Source of the DNA: Jejubacter sp036620675
GTDB lineage: Bacteria; Pseudomonadota; Gammaproteobacteria; Enterobacterales; Enterobacteriaceae
Reading direction: 5' to 3' (one strand)
Assembly (NCBI GenBank): GCA_036620675.1
Contig: JAZHEE010000019.1
Length of the DNA stretch: 64,000 bases
Positions 15,555 to 23,307 of this stretch are shown here, piece after piece. The notes beneath the pieces were generated by a model. It was not told the origin of the DNA. It saw nothing but the letters and a program-made list of their open reading frames with translations, and ran no database searches. The translations under genes and the position numbers were made by a program. Positions within the stretch are counted from its first letter, which is position 1; each line of letters begins with the position of its first letter.

Positions 15555-16601
15555 ATGGCAACATTTTCACTTGCAACACATCCGCTGATTCAGGCACCGA
15601 TGGCGGGAGTCTCTACGCCGGAGCTGGCGGCTGCGGTGAGTAATGCCGGGGCACTGGGTTCCATTGGCCTGGGCGCCGCTACGCCGCAAAAAGCCCGGGA
15701 GATGATTCAGGCCACCCGGGCGCTGACCGACAGGCCCTTTAACGTTAATCTGTTCTGCCATGCTCCCGCGCGCCGCGATGCGGCGCGCGAACGGCGCTGG
15801 ATTAACACCCTGACGCCGGAATTCAGCCGCTTCAATGCCCTTCCCCCCCCAGAGCTACGCGAAATCTACCAAAGCTTTATCAATAACCCGGAAATGCTGG
15901 CCGTACTGCTGGAATCGCCCCCCGCTGTGGTGAGCTTCCACTTTGGACTGCCGGATCGGCAGGCCCTTGAGGCGCTACGCCAGGCCGGTATTCACACTCT
16001 TGCCTGCGCCACCAGCGTGGAAGAGGCAGAGCAGATCGCCGAAGCGGGCATTGACACTGTTATCGCCCAGGGTGCCGAGGCGGGTGGCCACCGCGGCATA
16101 TTCGATACCGCTGCGCCCGACGCCCTGACCGATACGCTGTCGCTGGTGCAAGCCATTCGCCAGCGTTGCGAACTACCAATCGTCGCCGCTGGCGGCATAA
16201 TGGACGGCGCCGACATCGCCCGGGCACTGGCAGCGGGCGCCTGTGCGGCCCAGCTCGGTACCGCCTTTATTCCCTGCCCGGAATCCGCTGCCGATGCCCA
16301 CTATCGGGAAGCGCTCAGCAGCGAGCGAGCGCGGCATACCGCCCTCACCCGCACGATTTCCGGGCGCCCGGCCCGCGGCATTATCAACCGACTGCATATC
16401 GATGCGCCTGCGGATAATATCGCCGACTATCCGGTAGCTTACGACATCGGAAAAGCGCTGCATCAGGCAGCCAGCGCCAAAGGGTGCCACGATTACGCCG
16501 CCCACTGGGCCGGAACCGGCGCCCCGCGCGCGCGCGCCATGCCTGCGGCGCAGCTGGTGGCAACGCTTATGCAGGAGCTGGAAGAAAAACGCCAACGCTA
16601 A
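15555..16601 (+). CDS. Nitronate monooxygenase / 2-nitropropane dioxygenase-like flavoprotein
   Basis: A 348-residue FMN-binding TIM-barrel protein of the NMO/FabK superfamily. Visible motifs: N-terminal HPLIQAPMAGVSTPELAAAVSNAG, GLPD and AQGAEAGGHRGIF (conserved phosphate/His segment), VAAGGIMDGADIARALAAGA and AAQLGTAFIPCPES. These place it with nitronate monooxygenases that oxidise alkyl nitronates such as propionate 3-nitronate, although an enoyl-reductase-like activity cannot be excluded. The ATG at 15555 with AAGG upstream is preferred to an in-frame ATG 17 codons earlier, whose extra residues are not family-like. Confidence 0.88.
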   Translation: MATFSLATHPLIQAPMAGVSTPELAAAVSNAGALGSIGLGAATPQKAREMIQATRALTDRPFNVNLFCHAPARRDAARERRWINTLTPEFSRFNALPPPELREIYQSFINNPEMLAVLLESPPAVVSFHFGLPDRQALEALRQAGIHTLACATSVEEAEQIAEAGIDTVIAQGAEAGGHRGIFDTAAPDALTDTLSLVQAIRQRCELPIVAAGGIMDGADIARALAAGACAAQLGTAFIPCPESAADAHYREALSSERARHTALTRTISGRPARGIINRLHIDAPADNIADYPVAYDIGKALHQAASAKGCHDYAAHWAGTGAPRARAMPAAQLVATLMQELEEKRQR

Positions 16602-16817
16602 CGCTAACGGTATTTATGCGATACCCGACAAAATATGCTGAACTGACAGGCCTGATAACCAAACCCGGCCAGGCCGTAATGATGGCATACCCGGGGAACC
16701 CAGTGCCTGTGCGGCGGCGCCGGCGCTGTCGCAGCTCTGGCGCCTGTTCAAACTTTCCGGCGACGGCTGGCTGGAACCGCTGGCCCAGCCGAGCGGCGGC
16801 TATGGCGAGCCGCCGTT

Positions 16818-18020
16818 TTACGCACTATGGCGCTCCTTCAACGCCTGGGCGCAGGCCCAGGCGGAACTCCAGGCCCACTGGAAGTTATATCCGCCAAGCC
16901 AGCCGGTGACATCCACCACCTCACCGATAAAATAGAGCCCGGGAACCTCCCGCGCTTCCATGGTACGCGACGAAAGCGCATGGGTATCCACGCCGCCCAG
17001 CGTCACTTCCGCGGTACGATAGCCTTCGGTGCCGTTCGGCTGTACCCGCCAGCCGGTCAGCAGAGAGACCAGCGCCTCCTGCTGGCGCACATTTAGCTGC
17101 CTGAGCGTGACATCAGGAATCTGCCCGTCACCCTGCAAAATCTCCACCAGCCGCTTAGGCAACTGCTGCGCCAGTGCGTTCTTCAAACTCTGATCCGGCT
17201 GGGCCGCCCGACGCTCATCCAGAAAAGCCGCTAAATCGCAATCCGGTACCAGATTCACCGTCACCCACTCCCCAGGCTGCCAGTAGCTGGAAATTTGCAG
17301 AATCGCCGGGCCGGACAGCCCACGGTGGGTAAACAACAGGTTTTCGCGAAAGCTGACGCCGTTTTCCGCGCCGATCACTGCCGCCACCGACACGCCGGAC
17401 AGCGTCTGCAACTGCGCCAGCTGCGGTTTATGCAGGGTAAAAGGCACCAGTCCGGCGCGGGTAGGCAGCACCGGCAGGCCAAACTGCTGCGCGACTTTGT
17501 AGCCAAAGGGCGAAGCCCCAAGGCCCGGCATGGAAAGGCCGCCGCTGGCAATCACCAGCGCAGGCGCCCAAACCTCATCGCCATTCAGGGTGAGCGTATA
17601 GCCATTTTCATCGCGCTGGATATCCAGAATTTCACTGCGTAATCGCAGCGTTACCCTGCCTTTTTCACACTCCGCCACCAGCATATCGACAATCTGCTGG
17701 GCCGATTCGTCGCAGAACAGCTGCCCCAGCGTCTTTTCATGCCAGGCAATGCCGTAACGCTCTACCAGTTCGATAAAGTCCCACTGGGTGTAACGGGCCA
17801 GCGCCGACTTGCAGAAATGCGGGTTGGCGCTTAAATAAGCGCCAGGCTCGACGTAGAGGTTGGTAAAGTTGCAGCGCCCGCCGCCGGACATCAGGATCTT
17901 GCGTCCTGGCTTCTTACCGTTGTCGATAAGCAGCACGTTCAGCCCGGCCTGGCCCGCCTGGGCTGCGCAAAAAAGCCCCGCAGCGCCTGCCCCTGTCACG
18001 ATAACATCAAACTTTTTCAC
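16818..18020 (-). CDS. yhiN: YhiN, HI0933-family flavoprotein
   Basis: A 400-residue FAD-dependent oxidoreductase of the HI0933/YhiN family. The Rossmann motif VIVTGAGAAGLFCAAQAG begins at residue 5, followed by KKPGRKILMSGGGRCNFTN, the family signature, and the C-terminal FAD-contact segment MEAREVPGLYFIGEVVDVTGWLGG-type sequence. Physiological substrate unknown. The start is a GTG at 18020, which reproduces E. coli YhiN length; longer in-frame starts (to 18143) add unconserved residues. It is divergent from pitA as in E. coli. Upstream DNA to about 18180 is AT-rich. Confidence 0.93.
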   Translation of the reverse strand: MKKFDVIVTGAGAAGLFCAAQAGQAGLNVLLIDNGKKPGRKILMSGGGRCNFTNLYVEPGAYLSANPHFCKSALARYTQWDFIELVERYGIAWHEKTLGQLFCDESAQQIVDMLVAECEKGRVTLRLRSEILDIQRDENGYTLTLNGDEVWAPALVIASGGLSMPGLGASPFGYKVAQQFGLPVLPTRAGLVPFTLHKPQLAQLQTLSGVSVAAVIGAENGVSFRENLLFTHRGLSGPAILQISSYWQPGEWVTVNLVPDCDLAAFLDERRAAQPDQSLKNALAQQLPKRLVEILQGDGQIPDVTLRQLNVRQQEALVSLLTGWRVQPNGTEGYRTAEVTLGGVDTHALSSRTMEAREVPGLYFIGEVVDVTGWLGGYNFQWAWSSAWACAQALKERHSA

Positions 18021-18247
18021 GCCGTTTCCCCGCTTCGTTGAGGTGGCGAATTGTAAAGATTCCTCGCTGGTCACACCAGACCAGGAAAGAATATCAAAAC
18101 TAACCAACTGAAAATAAAAAGGTAATTTTTCAAAGCCACCCAAAAAGAATCAGGCCACATCAAAAAAAGTCTATATTTCACTTGGCCCTCGCGGCAATTG
18201 TCCTGGATAATGCGCCGCGTTCATGTCCACAAAATGGCGTAACGTCT

Positions 18248-19744
18248 ATGCTACATCTGTTTGCCGGGCTGGATCTTCATACCGGCCTGTTATTGTTACT
18301 TGCTCTGGGATTTGTACTGTTTTATGAAGCCATCAACGGTTTCCACGACACCGCAAACGCAGTAGCAACGGTGATTTACACCCGAGCGATGAAATCGCAG
18401 CTTGCGGTTGCCATGGCAGCGGTGTTTAACTTCCTTGGCGTTCTGCTTGGCGGCCTGAGCGTGGCCTATGCCATTGTGCATATGCTACCAACCGATCTGC
18501 TGCTTAACGTCAGTTCCGCACACGGTCTCGCCATGGTCTTCTCCATGCTGCTGGCCGCGATTATCTGGAACCTTGGCACCTGGTATTTTGGGCTGCCGGC
18601 CTCCAGCTCCCACACTCTTATCGGCGCGATTATCGGTATCGGTCTTACTAACGCACTGATGACCGGCACCTCTGTCGTCGATGCGCTGAACATCCCCAAG
18701 GTTATCGGTATATTCATGTCCCTGATCATCTCTCCGGTGGTGGGTCTGGTGATTGCCGGTGGTCTGATCTTCCTGCTGCGTCGTTACTGGAGCGGCACCA
18801 AGAAACGGCGTCGTATTCACCTGACGCCAGCCGAGCGCGAAAAGAAAGACGGCAAGAAAAAACCGCCGTTCTGGACTCGTATCGCGCTTATTATCTCCGC
18901 TATCGGCGTGAGCTTCTCGCACGGCGCTAACGACGGCCAGAAAGGCATTGGTCTGATTATGCTGGTTCTGATTGGCGTGGCACCGGCCGGATTCGTGGTT
19001 AATATGAATGCCAGCGGCTACGATATTGCGCGTACCCGTGACGCCATTAACCACGTCGAGCAGTACTTCCAGCAGCATAGCGATACGCTGAAGCACGTTA
19101 TCGATATGTCGCCAGCCATTCCCACACCGGAAGAAGTGGAAAGTAAGCCGCATGAGTTCCACTGCGATGCCGGGCGTGCCGTACTGGCGCTGGGTAGCGC
19201 AAAGCAGATGCTCAACGGTCTGGAAAGCTACGATCAACTTTCCGTTGACCAACGTAGCCATCTACGCCGTCTGCTGCTCTGCGTTTCCGACACCGCCGAT
19301 AAAGTCGCCGCGCTGCCGGAAACCAAAGCGGAAGATACGCGTTATCTGAAAGACCTGAAAAAGGATTTGCTGTTTACCATCGAATACGCCCCAATCTGGA
19401 TAATCATGGCCGTCGCACTGGCGCTGGGCATTGGAACCATGATCGGCTGGAAGCGTGTCGCGACCACCATCGGCGAGAAGATTGGTAAGAAAGGCATGAC
19501 TTACGCGCAGGGGATGTCCGCCCAGATGACGGCGGCAGTCTCCATCGGCGTCGCCAGTTATACCGGGATGCCGGTTTCCACCACCCACGTACTCTCCTCA
19601 TCCGTGGCGGGAACCATGGTTGTGGACGGCGGTGGCCTGCAGCGGAAAACCGTCACCAATATCCTGATGGCCTGGGTCTTTACCCTGCCTGCGGCGATTG
19701 GCCTTTCCAGCGGTCTTTACTGGATTTCGCTGCACTTTATCTAA
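18248..19744 (+). CDS. pitA: Low-affinity inorganic phosphate (metal-phosphate) transporter PitA
   Basis: PitA is a proton symporter for phosphate as neutral metal-phosphate complexes (Zn, Mg). The 498-residue product has two Pit-family halves: ALGFVLFYEAINGFHDTANAVAT at the N-terminus and FSHGANDGQKGIG in the middle, with a cytoplasmic loop between about 290 and 390 that diverges from E. coli (FHCDAGRAVLALGSAKQML), then TYAQGMSAQMTAA and SYTGMPVSTTHVLSS-type C-terminal repeats. The ATG at 18248 gives MLHLFAGLDLHTG, the E. coli start. A strong intrinsic terminator follows. Confidence 0.96.
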   Translation: MLHLFAGLDLHTGLLLLLALGFVLFYEAINGFHDTANAVATVIYTRAMKSQLAVAMAAVFNFLGVLLGGLSVAYAIVHMLPTDLLLNVSSAHGLAMVFSMLLAAIIWNLGTWYFGLPASSSHTLIGAIIGIGLTNALMTGTSVVDALNIPKVIGIFMSLIISPVVGLVIAGGLIFLLRRYWSGTKKRRRIHLTPAEREKKDGKKKPPFWTRIALIISAIGVSFSHGANDGQKGIGLIMLVLIGVAPAGFVVNMNASGYDIARTRDAINHVEQYFQQHSDTLKHVIDMSPAIPTPEEVESKPHEFHCDAGRAVLALGSAKQMLNGLESYDQLSVDQRSHLRRLLLCVSDTADKVAALPETKAEDTRYLKDLKKDLLFTIEYAPIWIIMAVALALGIGTMIGWKRVATTIGEKIGKKGMTYAQGMSAQMTAAVSIGVASYTGMPVSTTHVLSSSVAGTMVVDGGGLQRKTVTNILMAWVFTLPAAIGLSSGLYWISLHFI

Positions 19745-19767
19745 GCGCACAGATGAAAACCGAACGG

Positions 19768-19794
19768 GCGGGCCTGCGATGGCCCGCTTTTTTT
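19768..19794 (+). terminator. Intrinsic terminator of pitA
   Basis: GCGGGCC (19768-19774), loop TGCGAT, GGCCCGC (19781-19787), then seven T residues. Confidence 0.93.
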
Positions 19795-19799
19795 GTGCC

Positions 19800-20135
19800 T
19801 CAGTGCCAAATCATCAGCGCTATCAGACTCACCACCACCAGACCGCACAGCGAACTGGTCAGAATAAACTGACGACGAACCCGCTCGCAGCGCCGGATAA
19901 ATTCGTCATCATGATGGTCGCGATAGCGCTGCGCATAGATATAACGCACCAGGCGCATCTGCTTACTGGGCTGCCCGTGAGAGGTGAAAAAACCGCTGCC
20001 GTCAACATACTGATACAGCAGGGGATCACAGCCACGGAGCACCACCAACAGTGCGCGCAATGATGAAAAGTAGCGCACCATGTTCACCACACAAACCACA
20101 CACAAGGCCCAAAACAGCGCGACGGTACTGATCAT
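19800..20135 (-). CDS. uspB: Universal stress protein B
   Basis: UspB is a small inner-membrane protein induced in stationary phase under RpoS in E. coli and linked to ethanol tolerance. The 111-residue product is nearly identical to the E. coli one: a first membrane segment MISTVALFWALCVVCVVN, a cytoplasmic-type middle (YIYAQRYRDHHDDEFIRRC) and a second membrane segment at the C-terminus ending LIALMIWH. The ATG at 20135 is preceded by GGGGAGGAGGT, an excellent ribosome site. Divergent from uspA, as in E. coli; its 3' end abuts the pitA terminator. Confidence 0.96.
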   Translation of the reverse strand: MISTVALFWALCVVCVVNMVRYFSSLRALLVVLRGCDPLLYQYVDGSGFFTSHGQPSKQMRLVRYIYAQRYRDHHDDEFIRRCERVRRQFILTSSLCGLVVVSLIALMIWH

Positions 20136-20534
20136 ACCTCCTCCCCGACGTACTGCCCACGAAGCCGCGCTCCGGGGCTTCCGCTTCCCAATACCCAGAC
20201 TACGGTGATGACAGAGACACAACAAACCCGATCGGAGTCACAAATATGTATCCAAACGGCTTAATTATTATTGTAGGAGATCCGTTAATTTTTTTGCCAC
20301 ATAGTTAATCCTCATCACGGTATTCCTGCCCTCTTTTTCGTGAAATAAGAACAGGTAAGGTAATGACGTTGACGCTTTGCACCGGCTCGCAGTAAGGTAC
20401 TGAAAGCATCTATAATGTAATATATAAAGTTCCCGCAAATGTGGAACGCAGGAGGCGGGGGCGAGGATAGCCATAAGCGATGTCGCGCTATCCGCTCCAT
20501 CTGGTCATCGACATCTTATGGAAGGAGTAACACC
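20136..20534. other. uspB-uspA divergent control region (399 bp)
   Basis: No gene seen. On the plus strand a consensus -10 hexamer TATAAT lies at 20411-20416, about 120 bases before uspA, without a good -35 at normal spacing. The putative uspA leader holds a stem GGATAGC/GCTATCC (20465-20471 with 20487-20493) and a smaller GTTCC/GGAAC inverted repeat (20430-20447). uspA ribosome site AAGGAG is at 20522-20527. The uspB promoter could not be located with confidence. Confidence 0.5.
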
Positions 20535-20972
20535 ATGGCTTACAAACACATTCTGATCGCGGTAGACCTCTCCCCAGAGAGTAAAGTACTGGTAGAAAAA
20601 GCGGTTTCAATGGCGAAACCCTACGACGCGAAAGTTTCCCTGATTCATGTCGATGTGAATTACTCCGATCTCTATACCGGATTGATCGATGTGAACCTGG
20701 GCGATATGCAAAAGCGCATCTCAGAAGAAACTCACCACGCTTTAACCGAACTGTCCAACAATGCCGGTTATCCGATTACCGAAACCCTGAGCGGAAGTGG
20801 CGATCTGGGCCAGGTACTGGTAGACGCCATCAAGCAATACGATATGGATCTGGTGGTTTGCGGTCATCATCAGGATTTCTGGAGTAAGCTGATGTCTTCC
20901 GCCCGCCAGCTTATCAACACCGTTCACGTCGACATGCTCATCGTGCCGCTACGTGACGAAGAAGACGAATAA
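20535..20972 (+). CDS. uspA: Universal stress protein A
   Basis: UspA is a cytoplasmic stress protein made on growth arrest; E. coli mutants survive poorly after stasis or DNA damage. The 145-residue product starts MAYKHILIAVDLSPESKVLV and is almost identical to E. coli UspA through DMDLVVCGHHQDFWSKLMSSARQLINTVHVDMLIVPLRDEE. Like UspA proper it lacks the G-2x-G-9x-G(S/T) ATP-binding signature of the MJ0577-type Usp proteins. The ATG at 20535 follows AAGGAG. A strong terminator lies ten bases beyond the stop. Confidence 0.97.
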   Translation: MAYKHILIAVDLSPESKVLVEKAVSMAKPYDAKVSLIHVDVNYSDLYTGLIDVNLGDMQKRISEETHHALTELSNNAGYPITETLSGSGDLGQVLVDAIKQYDMDLVVCGHHQDFWSKLMSSARQLINTVHVDMLIVPLRDEEDE

Positions 20973-20982
20973 ACGGATAGCA

Positions 20983-21008
20983 GGGCCCCTTTCGGGGCCC
21001 TTCTTTTT
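20983..21008 (+). terminator. Intrinsic terminator of uspA
   Basis: GGGCCCC (20983-20989), loop TTTC, GGGGCCC (20994-21000), then TTCTTTTT. It abuts the stop codon of the convergent SulP gene. Confidence 0.93.
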
Positions 21009-22249
21009 CAGCGCTCTCGCTCAAGGCGACCCACGGCCAGATTTCCGGGCAGGCGGCGTAACGCATATCCCAACAGTTGGGCGCCGACGCCCAGGGCGAT
21101 GCCGCTCAGCACTCCCAGCGCGATAATGCCTCCCAGCGTCACCAGGAACGATGTAAAATCAAACATTCCCTGTCGCCACTGCTGTTTCAGCACGCCGGGC
21201 GCCGCCAGTTTACAGCCGCTGGCTATCAGAATAGACGCCAGTACCGGCATCGGGATCAGGCTAATCAGCCCGCGAAACCAGAACAGCGCCGCCATCAGCA
21301 GTAGACAGTGAACAATAGCCGACAGTCGGGTTCGTGCGCCAGCGTTAACATTCACCGAACTGCGCACAATCACCGATGTCACCGGCAGCCCGCCGCACAA
21401 GCCGCTGAGGATATTTCCCGCCCCCTGGGCGTAAAGTTCGCGATCGGAAGATGGCGGCGGCGTCTGAGCTTTAAGCTTCTTCAGCGCCTCCTGGCTCAGT
21501 AGCGTCACCAGACTCGCCACCAGCGCAATATTCACCGCCACCATCCAGACCTGCGGATGAGTCAACGCCCCGTGCCAGTCAGGATGCGACAACACCTCAT
21601 GCCAGGCGCCGGGGTTTGTCAGCTCGGGCAGCACCACCGTTTGTACGCCGTCGCCAAGCGTCGTCCCGCTTTTCATCAAAGCCAGCCCCAGTGCGCCAGC
21701 CAGCACGGCGATTAACGCCGCCGGAACCATTGAGAGGAGGCGCTGTCGTTTGATAATCGGCAACTCCCAGCCAAACAGAATGAGCAGCGCCAGCGCAGCC
21801 AGCAGTAGCGCGCCGGGTGACAGACTAAAAGTTGCGGTATCCAGCGCCAGCGCAACAGGAAGCTGCTGAGTCACCAGCATAATGCCAATCGCCGTCAGCA
21901 TGCCGGCAATCACCGGCGCCGGCATCAGCGCGATCCAGCGCCCGAGTCTGAACCAGCCCATCAGCAGCTGCAACACGCCAGCCAGCACGATAGCGGTCAG
22001 CAACAGCGGCCAGGAGCCAAGACTAGCGGAGGCGCCCAGAATAATCGTCACCATACTGGCCTCCGGGCCGCTTACGGCATAACGCGACGGACTCAGTAAC
22101 GTAACCAGCAGGCCCCCGGTCACGCCAGTGACTATCCCCACGACCGGCGGCAGCCCGCACGCCTGGGCAATACCCAGGTTCATCGGTAATGCCACCAGAA
22201 ACACGATAATCCCGGCCAGAATATCACTGCGAATCGTCGTTCCGCTCAT
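21008..22249 (-). CDS. Short SulP-family anion transporter (paralogue)
   Basis: A 413-residue SulP-family protein, clearly paralogous to the 11376-12851 gene: both have IVFLVALPxxLGIAQACG-type N-termini, SPSRYAVSGPEA, SQEALKKLKAQTPPPSS versus SQEALNKLRPQHPSPSP, and VIVRSSVNVNAGARTRLS. Unlike that paralogue it ends just after the last membrane span (about residue 400) and has no STAS-like tail. I chose the ATG at 22249, preceded by AGGGAGG; an in-frame ATG at 22372 would add 41 residues, Cys/Arg-rich and not SulP-like. Substrate unknown. It sits where E. coli has dtpB, and no carbonic anhydrase adjoins it. Confidence 0.88.
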   Translation of the reverse strand: MSGTTIRSDILAGIIVFLVALPMNLGIAQACGLPPVVGIVTGVTGGLLVTLLSPSRYAVSGPEASMVTIILGASASLGSWPLLLTAIVLAGVLQLLMGWFRLGRWIALMPAPVIAGMLTAIGIMLVTQQLPVALALDTATFSLSPGALLLAALALLILFGWELPIIKRQRLLSMVPAALIAVLAGALGLALMKSGTTLGDGVQTVVLPELTNPGAWHEVLSHPDWHGALTHPQVWMVAVNIALVASLVTLLSQEALKKLKAQTPPPSSDRELYAQGAGNILSGLCGGLPVTSVIVRSSVNVNAGARTRLSAIVHCLLLMAALFWFRGLISLIPMPVLASILIASGCKLAAPGVLKQQWRQGMFDFTSFLVTLGGIIALGVLSGIALGVGAQLLGYALRRLPGNLAVGRLERER

Positions 22250-22517
22250 CAGGCCGCCCTCCCTCTGTGGGGCGGCGTTGTGCCAGCGCAGGATAGAGAG
22301 AAAATAAGGACAACATGCAATTTGACTGGATTCACGATAAGGCTCCCCTGTCAGTGAACGTGTATCCGTCAATCTGGTAAAGTTTTCTTAACGATATCTT
22401 AAAAAATATTTATTATTTAAGCCTGAAAGCCGTCTAAACAAGCCATTAAAATAATAAAAAACAGAAAGATAAATAATATGGGGACGAGGGGAATTTATAA
22501 AAATAACTTAACATTAA

Positions 22518-22537
22518 CCGCCCCACAGACGAGGCGG
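22518..22537 (-). terminator. Possible rsmJ terminator
   Basis: CCGCC (22518-22522) pairs with GGCGG (22533-22537); on the minus strand it is followed by a T-rich stretch including TTATTTTT. It lies about 10 bases beyond the rsmJ stop. Confidence 0.5.
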
Positions 22538-22547
22538 ATAACATGGG

Positions 22548-23300
22548 TCACTCCGGCGTACCGGGATAGATATCAAAGCGGTGGCTTTTGGTGGTCACCG
22601 CAGACTGGGTGGCTTTCCCGGCCAGCGGCGGCGCGTAATCCGGCCGTTTGACCACTACCCGCTTCGTCGCCAGACGCAATGCGGGTGATAGCAGTCCATC
22701 GGCATCCTCATCGGCTCCCACCAGCGCCTGAAACACCCGCATCTCCTTCTTCACCAGCGCGCTCTTCTGGCGATGGGGAAACATCGGATCCAGATACACC
22801 ACCTGCGGACGCGGACGCAAATCGTCCAGCGCCGTCAGGCTGGAGGCCTGAATCAGCGTCAGTCGCTCCCGCAACCAGCCGCCAATTTCAGGATCGGCAT
22901 AGCCCCGATGCAGGCCATCTTCCAGCAGCGCCGCCACCACCGGGTGGCGCTCCAGCATCCGCACCCGACAGCCCACGGCGGCCAGAACAAAGGCATCACG
23001 CCCCAGTCCGGCGGTGGCGTCCACCACATCCGGCAGATAGTCGCCCTTCACGCCCACGGCTTTGGCTACCGCCTCACCGCGCCCGCCACCGAAACGCCTG
23101 CGGTGCCCCATGGCGCCGGAGACGAAATCAACAAAGATACCGCCAAGCTTCGGCTCGTCACGCTTACGCAGTTCCAGATGATGCGGCGTAAGCGCCAGAG
23201 CCAGCGGGCTGCTGGCATCGTGATCCAGCCCCTGTCGTTGGGCAAGAATAGACAGGGCGCCGTCACCGGCGCCCGACTCATCGAGTAAACAGATTTTCAC
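22548..23300 (-). CDS. rsmJ: 16S rRNA (guanine1516-N2)-methyltransferase RsmJ
   Basis: RsmJ methylates N2 of G1516 in 16S rRNA with SAM. The 250-residue protein shows GAMGHRRRFGGGRGEAVAKAVG, VVDATAGLGRDAFVLAA (SAM-binding motif I), LERHPVVAALLEDGL and VYLDPMFPHRQKSALVKKEM, where DPMFP is the catalytic motif IV, as in E. coli (YhiQ). Its start lies seven bases after the prlC stop, so it is the second gene of a prlC-rsmJ operon. Confidence 0.96.
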   Translation of the reverse strand: MKICLLDESGAGDGALSILAQRQGLDHDASSPLALALTPHHLELRKRDEPKLGGIFVDFVSGAMGHRRRFGGGRGEAVAKAVGVKGDYLPDVVDATAGLGRDAFVLAAVGCRVRMLERHPVVAALLEDGLHRGYADPEIGGWLRERLTLIQASSLTALDDLRPRPQVVYLDPMFPHRQKSALVKKEMRVFQALVGADEDADGLLSPALRLATKRVVVKRPDYAPPLAGKATQSAVTTKSHRFDIYPGTPE

Positions 23301-23307
23301 GCAGCGA

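Noticed and set aside
22250..22372. 41-residue N-terminal extension of the short SulP protein
   Set aside because: Polar Cys/Arg-rich residues not seen in SulP proteins; ATG 22249 has AGGGAGG at good spacing.
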